From positions 1 through 64,000 of the forward strand of contig NZ_SNUG01000003.1 in NCBI RefSeq assembly GCF_012027325.1: a DNA stretch of 64,000 nucleotides, given 5' to 3'. The notes beneath the pieces are model-generated. The model was not told where the DNA came from. It searched no databases and saw nothing but the letters and a program-made list of their open reading frames with translations. The position numbers and the translations under genes were made by a program. Shown here piece by piece: positions 52,813-61,725 of this stretch. This DNA is from Thermococcus sp. M39 (lineage in GTDB: Archaea > Methanobacteriota_B > Thermococci > Thermococcales > Thermococcaceae). Every line of letters begins with the position of its first letter. The stretch's first letter is position 1.

Positions 52813-53802
52813 ATGTTCAGCTTAACTGGATTTTCAAAAGGAAAAGAAGAAAAAACAACTTGGGATGTCATAATTATCGGTGCTGGGCCGGCTGGATATA
52901 CAGCAGCAATATACGCAGCGAGATTCGGGCTTGAAACAATCATAATAAGCAGAGATTTAGGAGGAAATATGGCATTAACGGACTTAATCGAAAACTATCC
53001 AGGATTTCCAGAAGGAATAAGCGGTTCAGAGCTCAACAGAAGGATGTACGATCAAGTGAGGAAATACAATGTTGACATAGTTTTTGATGAGGTCGAGAGG
53101 ATTGACAAGGGAGAGTGCCCATACTACGAGGGCAAGTGCTACTGGCTCGTTTACACCAAAAACGGGAAAGTTTACAAGGCAAAGACCGTTATCATAGCGG
53201 TTGGAGCAGAGCCGAGAAAGCTCAACGTCCCTGGAGAGAAAGAGTTTACAGGGAGAGGAGTGAGCTATTGTGCAACTTGTGATGGACCCTTGTTTGTTGG
53301 AAAAGAAGTAATAGTTGTCGGCGGTGGAAACACAGCACTGCAGGAAGCATTATATCTCCACAGCATTGGCGTTAAAGTTACACTGGTTCACAGGAGAGAC
53401 AAGTTCAGAGCAGACAAGATTCTCCAAGATAGATTCAAAGAAGCTGGTATCCCGGCACTTTTAGACACTGTTGTAATTGAAATAAAAGGCAAAGAAAAGG
53501 TTGAGGCTGTTGTGCTTAAGAATGTAAAGACTGGAGAAGTCTTTGAGAAGAAAGTTGATGGTGTGTTCATATTCATTGGATATGAGCCAAAGACAGATTT
53601 TGTTAAGCATCTCGGCATCACAGATGAGTGGGGCTACATACCCGTTGACATGCACATGAGGACTAAAGCTCCAGGGATATTTGCTGCAGGAGATATAACA
53701 AATGTTTTCAAGCAGATTGCTGTGGCAGTTGGCCAAGGTGCAATTGCAGCAAACTCTGCAAAGGAATTCATTGAGAGCTGGATAGAAAAGAACGGTGCTT
53801 AA
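52813..53802 (+). CDS. trxB: Thioredoxin reductase
   Basis: Flavoprotein of 329 residues. FAD motif IIIGAGPAGYTAAIYAARFG, redox-active CATC in SYCATCDGPLF, NAD(P)-binding VVGGGNTALQEALYLHSIG followed by VTLVHRRDKFRAD (the HRR pattern favours NADPH), and C-terminal GIFAAGDITNV. Start at ATG 52813, six bases after GGAGGTG. TATA-like GCTTTTAAATTG near 52768-52779. Keeps thioredoxin-like proteins reduced; in a sulfur/H2 organism it could also exchange electrons with Frh-type hydrogenase, which is inference. Confidence 0.93.
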   Translation: MFSLTGFSKGKEEKTTWDVIIIGAGPAGYTAAIYAARFGLETIIISRDLGGNMALTDLIENYPGFPEGISGSELNRRMYDQVRKYNVDIVFDEVERIDKGECPYYEGKCYWLVYTKNGKVYKAKTVIIAVGAEPRKLNVPGEKEFTGRGVSYCATCDGPLFVGKEVIVVGGGNTALQEALYLHSIGVKVTLVHRRDKFRADKILQDRFKEAGIPALLDTVVIEIKGKEKVEAVVLKNVKTGEVFEKKVDGVFIFIGYEPKTDFVKHLGITDEWGYIPVDMHMRTKAPGIFAAGDITNVFKQIAVAVGQGAIAANSAKEFIESWIEKNGA

Positions 53803-53837
53803 TTTCAACGTTTTTTAATTTTTCTCGAAACTTTTTC

Positions 53838-53876
53838 GAACAAATCTGTTCACTGATGAGCATAAAATTATATAGC
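53838..53876 (+). promoter_or_regulatory. Promoter of the class III aminotransferase
   Basis: TATA box AAATTATATAGC (about 53865-53876), about 30 bases before the ATG. Upstream a short inverted repeat GAACA-aatc-TGTTC (53838-53851) could be an operator, but at 5-4-5 it is near what chance gives. Confidence 0.5.
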
Positions 53877-53906
53877 ATAATTACAACTCTTCTTTGGTGA
53901 GCTAAA

Positions 53907-55244
53907 ATGGTGAAGAGACCAGTTGTTAAAGAGCTTCCTGGGCCGAAAGCAAGAGAAGTTATTGAGAGGAACTTTGACCTTTTAGCAGTTACAACCCAAG
54001 ACCCAGATGCCTTGCCAATTGTTATCGAGAGAGGAGAAGGGATAATGGTTTACGACGTTGATGGCAACGCTTTCTATGACTTTGGAAGCGGTGTTGGTGT
54101 TCTTAACGTTGGACATGCCCACCCAAGAGTTGTCGAAGCTATAAAGAGACAAGCTGAGAAGTTCACTCACTTCGCATTAAACGACTTCTTCTATGAGAAC
54201 GCTGTAATCCTGGCTCAAAAGCTTGCTGAGCTTTCTCCAGGAGAGTTTCCAAAGAAAGTAGTTTACCAAAACAGCGGTGCTGAAGCTAATGAAGCCATGA
54301 TGAAGCTCGTCAAGTACGGAACAGGAAGAAAGAGATTCATTGCATTCTACCATGCATTCCACGGAAGAACACAGGCTGTTCTTAGCTTAACAGCAAGCAA
54401 GTGGGTTCAACAGGAGAGATTCTTCCCAACAATGCCTGGCGTTGAGCACGTTCCATATCCAAACCCATACAGAAACCCATGGCACATTGACGGTTATGCC
54501 GATCCAAAGGAGCTCGTGAACAGAGTCATTGAGTTCATTGAGGAGTACGTCTTCAGGCATGTTCCACCAGAGGAAGTTGGAGCAATTGTCTTTGAACCAA
54601 TACAAGGTGAAGGTGGATACATCGTTCCACCAAAAGAGTTCTTCAAGGAGCTCAAGAAACTTGCAGACAAGTACGGAATTCTTTTAGCGGATGACGAAGT
54701 TCAGATGGGCGTTGGAAGAACTGGAAAGTTCTGGGCAATTGAGCACTTTGGCATAGCACCAGACACAATTCAGTTCGGTAAAGCCATTGGTGGAGGAATT
54801 CCATTAGCTGGTGTCGTGCACAGAGCTGACATAGCTTTTGACAAGCCAGGAAGACATGCATCAACATTCGGTGGAAATCCAGTAGCAATCGCTGCTGCAC
54901 TTGAAGTCGTTGAAATTGTCAAAGAGTTATTACCTCACGTCCAAGAGGTTGGTGATTACCTCCACAAGAGACTTAAGGAGTTTGAGGAGAAATACGAAGT
55001 TATCGGCGATGCAAGAGGTCTCGGCTTAGCTCAAGCAGTAGAATTCGTCAAGAACAAGGACACAAAGGAGAAGAACCCAGAGGTTAGGAATAAGGTTGTC
55101 AAGGAAGCTGCAAAGAGAGGACTAATCCTCCTCGGCTGTGGCGACAATTCACTGAGATTCATCCCACCGCTGATCGTCACTAAGGAAGAGATTGATGTCG
55201 CCATGGAAATCTTTGAAGAGGCTCTTAAAGCCGCTCTTAAGTGA
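53907..55244 (+). CDS. Class III aminotransferase, probable ornithine aminotransferase
   Basis: PLP enzyme of 445 residues. The PLP-binding lysine is in [16 protein letters not shown] (about residue 291), with [15 protein letters not shown] before it and the [15 protein letters not shown]-terminal motif. The beginning ([19 protein letters not shown]) resembles the thermococcal ornithine aminotransferase rather than the broad-specificity amino acid racemase, but these families are close, so the substrate is provisional. GGTGAGCTAAA before the ATG. Monocistronic by the gap on both sides. Confidence 0.85.
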   Translation: MVKRPVVKELPGPKAREVIERNFDLLAVTTQDPDALPIVIERGEGIMVYDVDGNAFYDFGSGVGVLNVGHAHPRVVEAIKRQAEKFTHFALNDFFYENAVILAQKLAELSPGEFPKKVVYQNSGAEANEAMMKLVKYGTGRKRFIAFYHAFHGRTQAVLSLTASKWVQQERFFPTMPGVEHVPYPNPYRNPWHIDGYADPKELVNRVIEFIEEYVFRHVPPEEVGAIVFEPIQGEGGYIVPPKEFFKELKKLADKYGILLADDEVQMGVGRTGKFWAIEHFGIAPDTIQFGKAIGGGIPLAGVVHRADIAFDKPGRHASTFGGNPVAIAAALEVVEIVKELLPHVQEVGDYLHKRLKEFEEKYEVIGDARGLGLAQAVEFVKNKDTKEKNPEVRNKVVKEAAKRGLILLGCGDNSLRFIPPLIVTKEEIDVAMEIFEEALKAALK

Positions 55245-55309
55245 GTTCCCCTTCTTTTTAAGTTTTCTTAAGTTTTCGAATTTTGCACTGCCATCTTTTT
55301 TGCAAAAAG

Positions 55310-55344
55310 CTTTTAAGCATCGATTTCAAGTTTTAACTTGAAAT
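55310..55344 (+). promoter_or_regulatory. Promoter and 22-base palindromic operator of ECF gene
   Basis: TATA box CTTTTAAGC (55310-55318), then a perfect inverted repeat ATTTCAAGTT-tt-AACTTGAAAT (10-2-10) at 55323-55344, covering the expected transcription start and ending 25 bases before the ATG. This is the place for a repressor. The binding protein is unknown; a vitamin- or metabolite-sensing repressor would suit an uptake gene. Confidence 0.65.
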
Positions 55345-55368
55345 TTGTGTAAAGAGGAGGTGCGAAAT

Positions 55369-55971
55369 ATGGAGTTCGAAGCAATTGGGGCATATGCAAA
55401 ACCTATACTAGCGCTTGCTGTTTTAATCTATATTGTGTACATTTTTGTCATTAAAAAAGAGGAGTTCAAAAAATCCCAAGTTGTGGCAATCTCAGCTGTT
55501 ATGACAGCTTTAGTAACAGTTGCGACAATTGTGATTCAAGTCCCAACACCACCAACAAGAGGTTATATCAACCTTGGAGATACAATGGTCATGCTGAGCG
55601 GTGTGCTGTTTGGACCGCTGGTTGGAGCATTCGCTGGAGGTTTTGGTTCAGCTTTGGCAGATGCAATCACTGGCTATGCCCACTGGGCACCTTTTACATT
55701 GATAATCAAAGGTCTTGAAGGATTAGCCGTCGGATATATAGCTTACAAGAGAGAAGACTTCACAGGGATACTCATAGGAACAATAGTCGGTGGATTCATC
55801 ATGGTCTTTGGATACTTCCTTGTTGAGGTGTTCTTCTATGGCTATCCGAGTGCTATAGTTGAAGTCCCAGGAAATACTCTTCAAGCAGTCAGCGGAATAA
55901 TAGTCGGAGGAGGATTGGGGTATATAATAAAGAAAAGGTACTCAGACATAGTAAGTCTCATACAAACCTAA
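55369..55971 (+). CDS. ECF transporter substrate-binding (S) component
   Basis: Membrane protein of 200 residues with about six helices, of the ECF S-component type: INLGDTMVMLSGVLFGPLVGAFAGGFGSALADAITGY is the characteristic long motif (helices 2-3). S components capture vitamins such as biotin, thiamin, riboflavin or pyridoxine, and work with a shared ATPase/T module encoded elsewhere. Start at ATG 55369, six bases after GGAGGTG. Specificity cannot be read from sequence. Confidence 0.85.
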   Translation: MEFEAIGAYAKPILALAVLIYIVYIFVIKKEEFKKSQVVAISAVMTALVTVATIVIQVPTPPTRGYINLGDTMVMLSGVLFGPLVGAFAGGFGSALADAITGYAHWAPFTLIIKGLEGLAVGYIAYKREDFTGILIGTIVGGFIMVFGYFLVEVFFYGYPSAIVEVPGNTLQAVSGIIVGGGLGYIIKKRYSDIVSLIQT

Positions 55972-56249
55972 ACTCTCTGTATCTCCTCCCATACTTCCTT
56001 TTCTTTGAAGAGAAGCTCTATTGATATTCTTCTTGAGGCCCTCTTAAGCTGTCCCAAGTATTGGGAGTCTGCAATCACGGCATCAGAGTTAAGCTCCTTT
56101 ATCTCATAAACAGCAAGTCCGCAGTTCTGAAGTATATCTGCCGCATACTTAAGAAATTCTGGTCCAGCGAGTATTATATCCGGATTTAGGCCTTCCTCTT
56201 TGAGCTCTTCGATAGCAGCTTTTAGGAGATCATAGAGCTCTTCCTTCAC
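55968..56249 (-). CDS. Family 4 (A-domain) encapsulin-like protein, DUF1884
   Basis: A 93-residue protein that I match to DUF1884 of Pyrococcus/Thermococcus, the truncated HK97-fold (A-domain) proteins classed as Family 4 encapsulins. Visible pattern: N-terminal helix ([20 protein letters not shown]), [50 protein letters not shown]. It starts with GTG whose last bases are the DeoC stop (GTGA), so the two are translationally coupled. Family 4 genes have been reported beside DeoC as presumed cargo. Recognition is from memory of the family; a fold search would settle it. Confidence 0.75.
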   Translation of the reverse strand: MKEELYDLLKAAIEELKEEGLNPDIILAGPEFLKYAADILQNCGLAVYEIKELNSDAVIADSQYLGQLKRASRRISIELLFKEKEVWEEIQRV

Positions 56250-56902
56250 TTTTTGGCACCCTCCACGATCTTTACCCCACTTGAGGTACCGATTCTGTTT
56301 GCCCCTGCCTTAATCATTTCTAAAGCCTGCTCGTAAGTCCTTATTCCTCCGGCAGCTTTAACCCCAAGCTTATCCCCAACAACCCTTCTCATCAGCCTAA
56401 CATCTTCCACTGTAGCCCCTCCGGTTCCAAAGCCCGTTGAAGTCTTTACAAAATCAGCTCCAGCCTCCATTGCTAGCTTACATGCTATCTTCTTCTCTTC
56501 ATCTGACAGATAGCAGGTTTCAATGATTACCTTAACTATTGCTCCTTTCTCGTGAGCAACTTTGACAACTTCTTCTATATCCCTCTTGACGTAGTCATAA
56601 TCCTTATCTTTCAATGCCCCAATGTTTATGACCATATCAAGCTCATCAGCACCATCTTCAAGCGCTTTTTTTGCTTCAAAGACCTTAACCTCTGTAGGCG
56701 TTGCACCTAGCGGAAAGCCTATAACCGATGCGACCTTTATGTCTGTGCCCTTCAATTGCTCCTTTGCAAGTTTTACGCGGTAGGGATTAACGCAGACAGC
56801 ATAAAAGTCGTATTTCTTAGCTTCCTCGCACAGCTTGATTATATCTTCCTTTGTTGCATAAGGCTTCAAATTGGTGTGATCAATGTACTTGGCAATATCC
56901 AT
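56246..56902 (-). CDS. deoC: Deoxyribose-phosphate aldolase
   Basis: TIM-barrel class I aldolase, 218 residues, cleaving 2-deoxyribose 5-phosphate into acetaldehyde and glyceraldehyde 3-phosphate. The Schiff-base lysine is in FVKTSTGFG and the second catalytic lysine in [22 protein letters not shown] supplies the catalytic aspartate region. ATG 56902 follows GGTGATGCTT. Ends inside the start of the encapsulin-like gene. The short C-terminus ([12 protein letters not shown]) could be the contact with the shell, but no cargo peptide consensus is visible. Confidence 0.94.
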   Translation of the reverse strand: MDIAKYIDHTNLKPYATKEDIIKLCEEAKKYDFYAVCVNPYRVKLAKEQLKGTDIKVASVIGFPLGATPTEVKVFEAKKALEDGADELDMVINIGALKDKDYDYVKRDIEEVVKVAHEKGAIVKVIIETCYLSDEEKKIACKLAMEAGADFVKTSTGFGTGGATVEDVRLMRRVVGDKLGVKAAGGIRTYEQALEMIKAGANRIGTSSGVKIVEGAKK

Positions 56903-57008
56903 AAGCATCACCAAATTAAGTAGTTCCTTCGTATATTTAGGACTTTTCCTTCAGATATGAGCAGTTTTTAATTAAAAATTGGAGACCTATAGCGAAATTT
57001 AAACAAAT

Positions 57009-57109
57009 TTATTCAACACCCCTCAGCTTCTTCAATGCCCTCAAAGCTCTATTCTAAACTGGCCAGCCTCCAGAAAGCCCTCATTTCTCAGCTGCTCTTT
57101 CCACTCCAT
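57009..57109 (-). pseudogene. Possible decayed gene fragment
   Basis: In the 299-base gap upstream of deoC, the minus strand reads MEWKEQLRNEGFLEAGQFRI from 57109; after a one-base shift near 57050 it continues NRALRALKKLRGVE to a stop at 57009. The amphipathic, charged composition is like thermococcal coding DNA. Too short to name; could be chance. The rest of 56903-57201 holds nothing clear apart from TATA-like sequences for deoC near 56935. Confidence 0.25.
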
Positions 57110-57201
57110 GATATCACATAAGTAATTCCCAGATTAAGGAGTTTACTATGCTGGGCTCCTTCAAGTACTGAGCATTTTGAAAATTAGAAAAGAACACAAA
57201 G

Positions 57202-58128
57202 CTACTCTTGCGGCTCAGGCTTTTTAAAGCGCCTATAAATATTCCTGCCAATCAAATAAAGCACTGCAAATGGAGATATTATTATCAGCAGGGCAAGAAT
57301 GCCCTCAATTACCATGAGCAGTATTGCCACAGCTTGATATATTGTTTTTCTGAAGCCTAAATCAATCTCGAACACAGGCTTTTCTTTGCTCTCTATTGTG
57401 ACGTGATAGGTTATATAATCCGTGACTTTCTCATAGTAATCCTTCTGGAGATACAAATAGTTTAAGCGGGAGTTTATGCTGCTTATTCTGGATTCAATCC
57501 TCATCAAATCATCAATGTCCTTTGAAAGGTTGTAGAATTCGAGGAGCTTATTTTTCTCAGCCTCTAGACTTTCAATTTCAGCAAGAATTTGGTTGTATTT
57601 GCTTGTTACATCTTGAGTATCCAAGCGGAGGCTTTTGACGTTGTATTTCTCCAGAAGTGTCCCAACTTTATTTTCATTTTCTACCGTGTTTGGAATCCTA
57701 AACTCAATGTAATAAACAACCCTTTCTTCACTCTTGTCAAGATTTTCAGAAATTACATATCCCCCCAAAGAATATACCTCAGCTTTTATTTCACCAGCAA
57801 CTTTCTCTGGACTCTCGTCTTGGATAACAACATAATAGTCCTTTTTCAGCCTTTGGATTATTTCCTGTGGCTTTTCATATCCAGTAGTTCCTACCGAAGT
57901 TTGGGTGGCAGTTGGCTTTGTATAAGTCGGAGCGTATGCCATCGTTTGAGTGTATGTAATCCTTTCAGCCTCAATGTCCCAACCTTTCTCTTCATAAACC
58001 GAGGGTTGGTACTTCGGCTCACTCCCAACTCTAAAAGAAGCTCCGCTCTGAAAAACCTTTGAGACAACAAACCCAGCGACTATTATCACCACAACCAAAA
58101 GAACTACCCCAATATTTCTTTTATGCAT
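57202..58128 (-). CDS. DUF4349 membrane-anchored protein
   Basis: A 308-residue surface protein: N-terminal signal-anchor helix (IGVVLLVVVIIVAGFVVSKV), a Thr/Tyr-rich linker (TQTMAYAPTYTKPTATQTS), the DUF4349 domain with a coiled coil (LAEIESLEAEKNKLLEFYN, about residues 185-225), and a C-terminal pair of helices ending in a basic tail NIYRRFKKPEPQE. ATG 58128 follows GGTGAGAGCT. DUF4349 proteins are of unknown function, thought to sit in the cell envelope. Confidence 0.85.
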   Translation of the reverse strand: MHKRNIGVVLLVVVIIVAGFVVSKVFQSGASFRVGSEPKYQPSVYEEKGWDIEAERITYTQTMAYAPTYTKPTATQTSVGTTGYEKPQEIIQRLKKDYYVVIQDESPEKVAGEIKAEVYSLGGYVISENLDKSEERVVYYIEFRIPNTVENENKVGTLLEKYNVKSLRLDTQDVTSKYNQILAEIESLEAEKNKLLEFYNLSKDIDDLMRIESRISSINSRLNYLYLQKDYYEKVTDYITYHVTIESKEKPVFEIDLGFRKTIYQAVAILLMVIEGILALLIIISPFAVLYLIGRNIYRRFKKPEPQE

Positions 58129-58177
58129 AGCTCTCACCGAAAATATTACTCATGATTACATTTAAGGGTTGTTAAAG

Positions 58178-58195
58178 CTTCAAAATGAATTGAAG
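58178..58195. repeat. Inverted repeat like that upstream of enolase
   Basis: CTTCAA-aatgaa-TTGAAG, flanked as AGCTTCAAA...TGAAGTGAAAA, upstream of the DUF4349 promoter. Nearly the same element occurs at 59496-59513 between enolase and the CGP-CTERM gene, so it is likely a binding site for one regulator. Confidence 0.5.
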
Positions 58196-58212
58196 TGAAA
58201 AAAAGAATCAAA

Positions 58213-59442
58213 TCAACGCATTTTTCTCCAGATTAAAGGCAAAATAGAAACTAAGCCTAAGAATGCAGGGCCGCAGATTGTTCTGGAGGAAGTGGTTGGT
58301 GACAATGGCGAATACTCCGAAGTTGTTGTAGGGGATGATGCTATCTTCACTGTTCCCTTCGGCAATTTATAAGCTAACGGCTCAGCAGTGCACTTTAAAA
58401 GCTTGGCATCTTTGCTCTCAAAGTAGGGAATCCACGCATATCTTCCATCCTTGGTTTCATACCAGCCGATGTGGGAGTTGTAGCCAGCATAGCCCCTCTT
58501 TGCAACTTTCACAATCTCTTCAATGTCTTCATCACTTATATTCAATATTCCAGTATCTTTGAGCCATTTAATTTCAACTCTCAGCGCTTCTTTAAAGTTA
58601 AATGTGTAGGGATCAACAACTCCTTCAGGCATGTTAGCAACTTTTCTCTCAAACTTCACGTTTTCAAAAGCACATTTGATGCCCAGAGCATCAAATAGGG
58701 CATTAAGCGGTTCCCTATCTTTTTCTGTCAGCTCCTCTCTGTTGTAAACGAAAATTCTAACATCAGCTTTTCCGCTTCTCAAAATCTTTGATGGGTCAAC
58801 TCCATGCTCCTTTAAACAATTGAGTACAGCTGAATTCGGCTTCCAAGAGCAGATTCCATTCACACAGCCGCAGCTTGTAAGCTTCAAACACTCATACCAG
58901 TCCTTGTAAACACAGATTGAAACCACTTTACCTGCGTTTTCTCTGGTTGTGCATATCTCTCCAGAGCATCCTCCTATGGCACAGTCTGAATCAGAGGAAC
59001 ATTCATTCCCCCTCTGCATCTCAAGCTGCACGAGATAGTTGCCCTTTGTGAAATAATAGACGTCCCTAGATTCTGAGTAAGTAACATTCCACCCAAGCCC
59101 TCCAGCTTTTTTGAGCATGTCGTCAGTTACCAAGATTAGCGCTGAGAGGTTAGCTCTTAAATAAGTTGAATTCCAGCTTTTTACGGGAATCTCAATTCTT
59201 AGATGCAATCCCTTATCATCCCATAGCATAACAGCCACTCTTTCGTCATAATGGGAGCGATAAATTAGTCTTCCATCTTCAATTGAGACATTTTCCGCAT
59301 TTTTAAGCGGCTCAAGATTGTATACAATTCCAGGCTTGTTGAAATAAACCTCTACAGCCAAGTTATCAGTTGGGCTAAAGCATGCCTGAGCGAAAGGAAG
59401 TACTGCTAAGATTAAAATGAAAATTATAGCATGTCTTTTCAT
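58213..59442 (-). CDS. CGP-CTERM-anchored, eight-cysteine surface protein
   Basis: A 409-residue exported protein: signal peptide (IIFILILAVLPFAQA), a cysteine cluster in the middle (NECSSDSDCAIGGCSGEICTT to SCGCVNGICSW; about eight cysteines in 60 residues), a C-terminal helical domain, a Ser/Thr linker, then CGPAFLG, a hydrophobic helix and WRKMR. That end is the CGP-CTERM sorting signal found in Thermococcaceae. Start at ATG 59442 after AGGTGGGAATT. The cysteine cluster probably forms disulfides outside the cell. Function unknown. Confidence 0.85.
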   Translation of the reverse strand: MKRHAIIFILILAVLPFAQACFSPTDNLAVEVYFNKPGIVYNLEPLKNAENVSIEDGRLIYRSHYDERVAVMLWDDKGLHLRIEIPVKSWNSTYLRANLSALILVTDDMLKKAGGLGWNVTYSESRDVYYFTKGNYLVQLEMQRGNECSSDSDCAIGGCSGEICTTRENAGKVVSICVYKDWYECLKLTSCGCVNGICSWKPNSAVLNCLKEHGVDPSKILRSGKADVRIFVYNREELTEKDREPLNALFDALGIKCAFENVKFERKVANMPEGVVDPYTFNFKEALRVEIKWLKDTGILNISDEDIEEIVKVAKRGYAGYNSHIGWYETKDGRYAWIPYFESKDAKLLKCTAEPLAYKLPKGTVKIASSPTTTSEYSPLSPTTSSRTICGPAFLGLVSILPLIWRKMR

Positions 59443-59474
59443 AATTCCCACCTAGTTCTAGTTAATGCTCCCAA

Positions 59475-59528
59475 GGTATTTATCTTTGCTCATAGCTTCA
59501 AACCAATTTGAAGTGCAAAAGTTTTAAG
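59475..59528. promoter_or_regulatory. Divergent promoter enolase / surface protein with inverted repeat
   Basis: CTTCAAA-ccaa-TTTGAAG (59496-59513, perfect 7-4-7). To the right, TATA box AAGTTTTAAGC (about 59518-59528) of enolase; to the left on the minus strand GATAAATACC (about 59484-59475) of the surface protein. The repeat lies just upstream of both TATA boxes and could serve both genes. It is not the TATCAC-n5-GTGATA glycolytic motif of Thermococcales. Confidence 0.6.
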
Positions 59529-59561
59529 CTCTAAAAATCAACATCACTCGAGGTGATTAAG

Positions 59562-60854
59562 ATGGAGAACCCATTTGAAATTACTGCAATTGTAGCAAGG
59601 GAAATCTTGGACTCAAGAGGAAACCCAACAGTAGAGGTAGATGTCTACACCCCAGTTGCCATGGGAAGGGCTGCTGTGCCAAGCGGAGCATCAACAGGAA
59701 CTCATGAGGCCTTGGAGCTTAGAGATGGTGGAAAGAGATTCCACGGAAAAGGAGTTAGGAGAGCTGTTGAGAACATCAACAAGATTATTGCTCCAGAACT
59801 CATTGGAATGGATGTAACATTACAGAGAGATATTGATATGCTCATGATTGAGCTTGACGGAACTGAGAATAAGTCAAACCTTGGAGCAAACGCTATTTTG
59901 GGAGTCTCATTGGCAGTTGCTAAGGCAGCTGCAAACACTTTAGGCTTGCCGCTTTACCAATACATCGGTGGAACTAACGCTTATGTGTTGCCAGTTCCAA
60001 TGAGCAATGTCATCAATGGTGGAGTTCATGCCGGAAATGACCTTGACTTCCAGGAGTTCATGATCATGCCTGTTGGCGCTAAGAGCTTTAAAGAAGCCAT
60101 TCAGATGGTCAGTGAAACATATCACACACTCAAAAAGATTCTGATGGAGAAATACGGAAAGTTAGCGGTTAACGTAGGTGATGAAGGCGGATTTGCGCCA
60201 CCAATGAAGGAAGTTACAGAGCCACTGGAAGCTCTCGTCAAGGCAATTGAAGAAACTGGATACAAAGTTGGAGATGAAATCGCATTTGCATTAGATGCTG
60301 CATCAAGTGAGTTCTACAACGCTGAAAAGGACAAATACATTGTTGGAGGCAAAGAATACACAAGGGAAGAGCTCATTGACCTTTACAAAGAATTAGTCAG
60401 CACTTATCCAATAGTCTCAATTGAGGACCCAATGCACGAGGAAGACTTTGAGGGCTTTGCAATGGTAACAAAAGAGCTCGGAAAGAAGATACAGATTGTT
60501 GGCGACGACATCTTTGTTACAAACGTGAAGAGGCTAAAGAAGGGCATTGAAATGGGTGCAGCAAATGCTCTACTCTTAAAAGTCAACCAGATCGGAACCT
60601 TAAGTGAAGCAATCGATGCAGCTTACTTAGCTTTCAGAGCTGGTTACGGAGTTGTTGTTTCACACCGCTCTGGAGAAACTGAAGACGCAACAATTGCAGA
60701 CTTAGCGGTAGCAATAAACGCTGGGCAGATTAAGACAGGTGCTCCAGCAAGGAGCGACAGAAACGCAAAGTACAACCAGCTCATCAGAATTGAGGAAGAG
60801 CTTGAAGGTATAGCATATTATCCTGGAAAGAAGTTCAGGAACCCATTCTTCTGA
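59562..60854 (+). CDS. eno: Enolase
   Basis: Glycolytic and gluconeogenic enzyme interconverting 2-phosphoglycerate and phosphoenolpyruvate; 430 residues. N-terminal [14 protein letters not shown] and the loop [16 protein letters not shown], Mg2+ ligands in [21 protein letters not shown] and [10 protein letters not shown], and catalytic lysine in [23 protein letters not shown] near the C-terminus. ATG 59562 follows GAGGTGATTAAG. Complete and ordinary. Confidence 0.97.
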   Translation: MENPFEITAIVAREILDSRGNPTVEVDVYTPVAMGRAAVPSGASTGTHEALELRDGGKRFHGKGVRRAVENINKIIAPELIGMDVTLQRDIDMLMIELDGTENKSNLGANAILGVSLAVAKAAANTLGLPLYQYIGGTNAYVLPVPMSNVINGGVHAGNDLDFQEFMIMPVGAKSFKEAIQMVSETYHTLKKILMEKYGKLAVNVGDEGGFAPPMKEVTEPLEALVKAIEETGYKVGDEIAFALDAASSEFYNAEKDKYIVGGKEYTREELIDLYKELVSTYPIVSIEDPMHEEDFEGFAMVTKELGKKIQIVGDDIFVTNVKRLKKGIEMGAANALLLKVNQIGTLSEAIDAAYLAFRAGYGVVVSHRSGETEDATIADLAVAINAGQIKTGAPARSDRNAKYNQLIRIEEELEGIAYYPGKKFRNPFF

Positions 60855-61358
60855 GCTTTCTTTCTTAATTTTGTCGAAGGTTTTTCAGTTCTTATTTGTT
60901 TTGCTTTTTCTGCAATTTTCAGCTGCAAAAAATCGTTAATTTTAGAATGACGGCTTGTGAGTTCTTTGGAAGTTTTTAGTAATGTTTTGTTAGGAAATTA
61001 CTTTGTGTTATAAATTTTCCTTGGAATTGTAACGTTTTAAATGCATACATTTGGATTTGAGGTTTTCGAGAGGTTCTTTGGCATGTCTCCCTAATGGAAA
61101 GTTGACCATTTCGAGTTTAGAAGAGTTTAAGACCAGATTTTTAAAATTAGAGGTCTAGTTGGGCGTTGGAAGTCTCTTGAACATTTTTGTACACTGGTAA
61201 ATTAGAGCGAGTTGTGGAATGGATTTGCCATGAAAAAGCAATAATAGCGTCTGAATCTGAGGCTTACTTTGGCTTTGTTACTAACCCTCTGACGAAAGGC
61301 TTTTATAATTTTAGTGTGTTTACAGTCTTATTGGAGAAATAGAGCAAAATTGCGCCCA
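60855..61358 (+). promoter_or_regulatory. AT-rich gap and CRISPR leader
   Basis: 504 bases without a gene. The first 20 bases (CTTTCTTTCTTAATTTTG) can end enolase transcription. The last part is the likely leader: AT-rich, on the side of the array where repeats begin, with a TATA box GGCTTTTATAATTTTAG at about 61288-61304, so the array should be transcribed to the right. No cas gene or open frame of note is present. Several short T runs could terminate stray transcription. Confidence 0.6.
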
Positions 61359-61725
61359 GTTTCAATAAGACTCTAAGAGAATTGAAAGTACAGCAACGTG
61401 AGCCTCACCCTCTACTTCAACAACACGTTTCAATAAGACTCTAAGAGAATTGAAAGAAAGTAGAAGAGGCTCAAGGTCTGAACCCTCAAGCTCGTTTCAA
61501 TAAGACTCTAAGAGAATTGAAAGATGTTGGATGGCGACCCTTATTGGGCTGGGTATGCTGTTTCAATAAGACTCTAAGAGAATTGAAAGGTTGCTACCTC
61601 GATCCAGAAACCTTTGTAAAAGAAGCCGTTTCAATAAGACTCTAAGAGAATTGAAAGCCGCACCCGCTAAAGTTGCCACTCCCTTTTTCCATGCCGTTTC
61701 AATAAGACTCTAAGAGAATTGAAAG
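61359..61725 (+). CRISPR. CRISPR array, six identical 30-base repeats
   Basis: Repeats at 61359-61388, 61427-61456, 61494-61523, 61560-61589, 61628-61657 and 61696-61725. All six are identical by eye, beginning GTTTCAATAAGACTC and ending AGAGAATTGAAAG, the thermococcal type. The five spacers are 38, 37, 36, 38 and 38 bases. No degenerate terminal repeat, and no cas genes within the window. Each spacer has at least one open frame on some strand (for instance YLDPETFVKEA in spacer 4), consistent with origin from viral or plasmid genes. Confidence 0.97.

Noticed and set aside
57589-58062. 157-codon plus-strand frame over the DUF4349 gene
   Set aside because: Antisense shadow of a gene with clear signal anchor and coiled coil.
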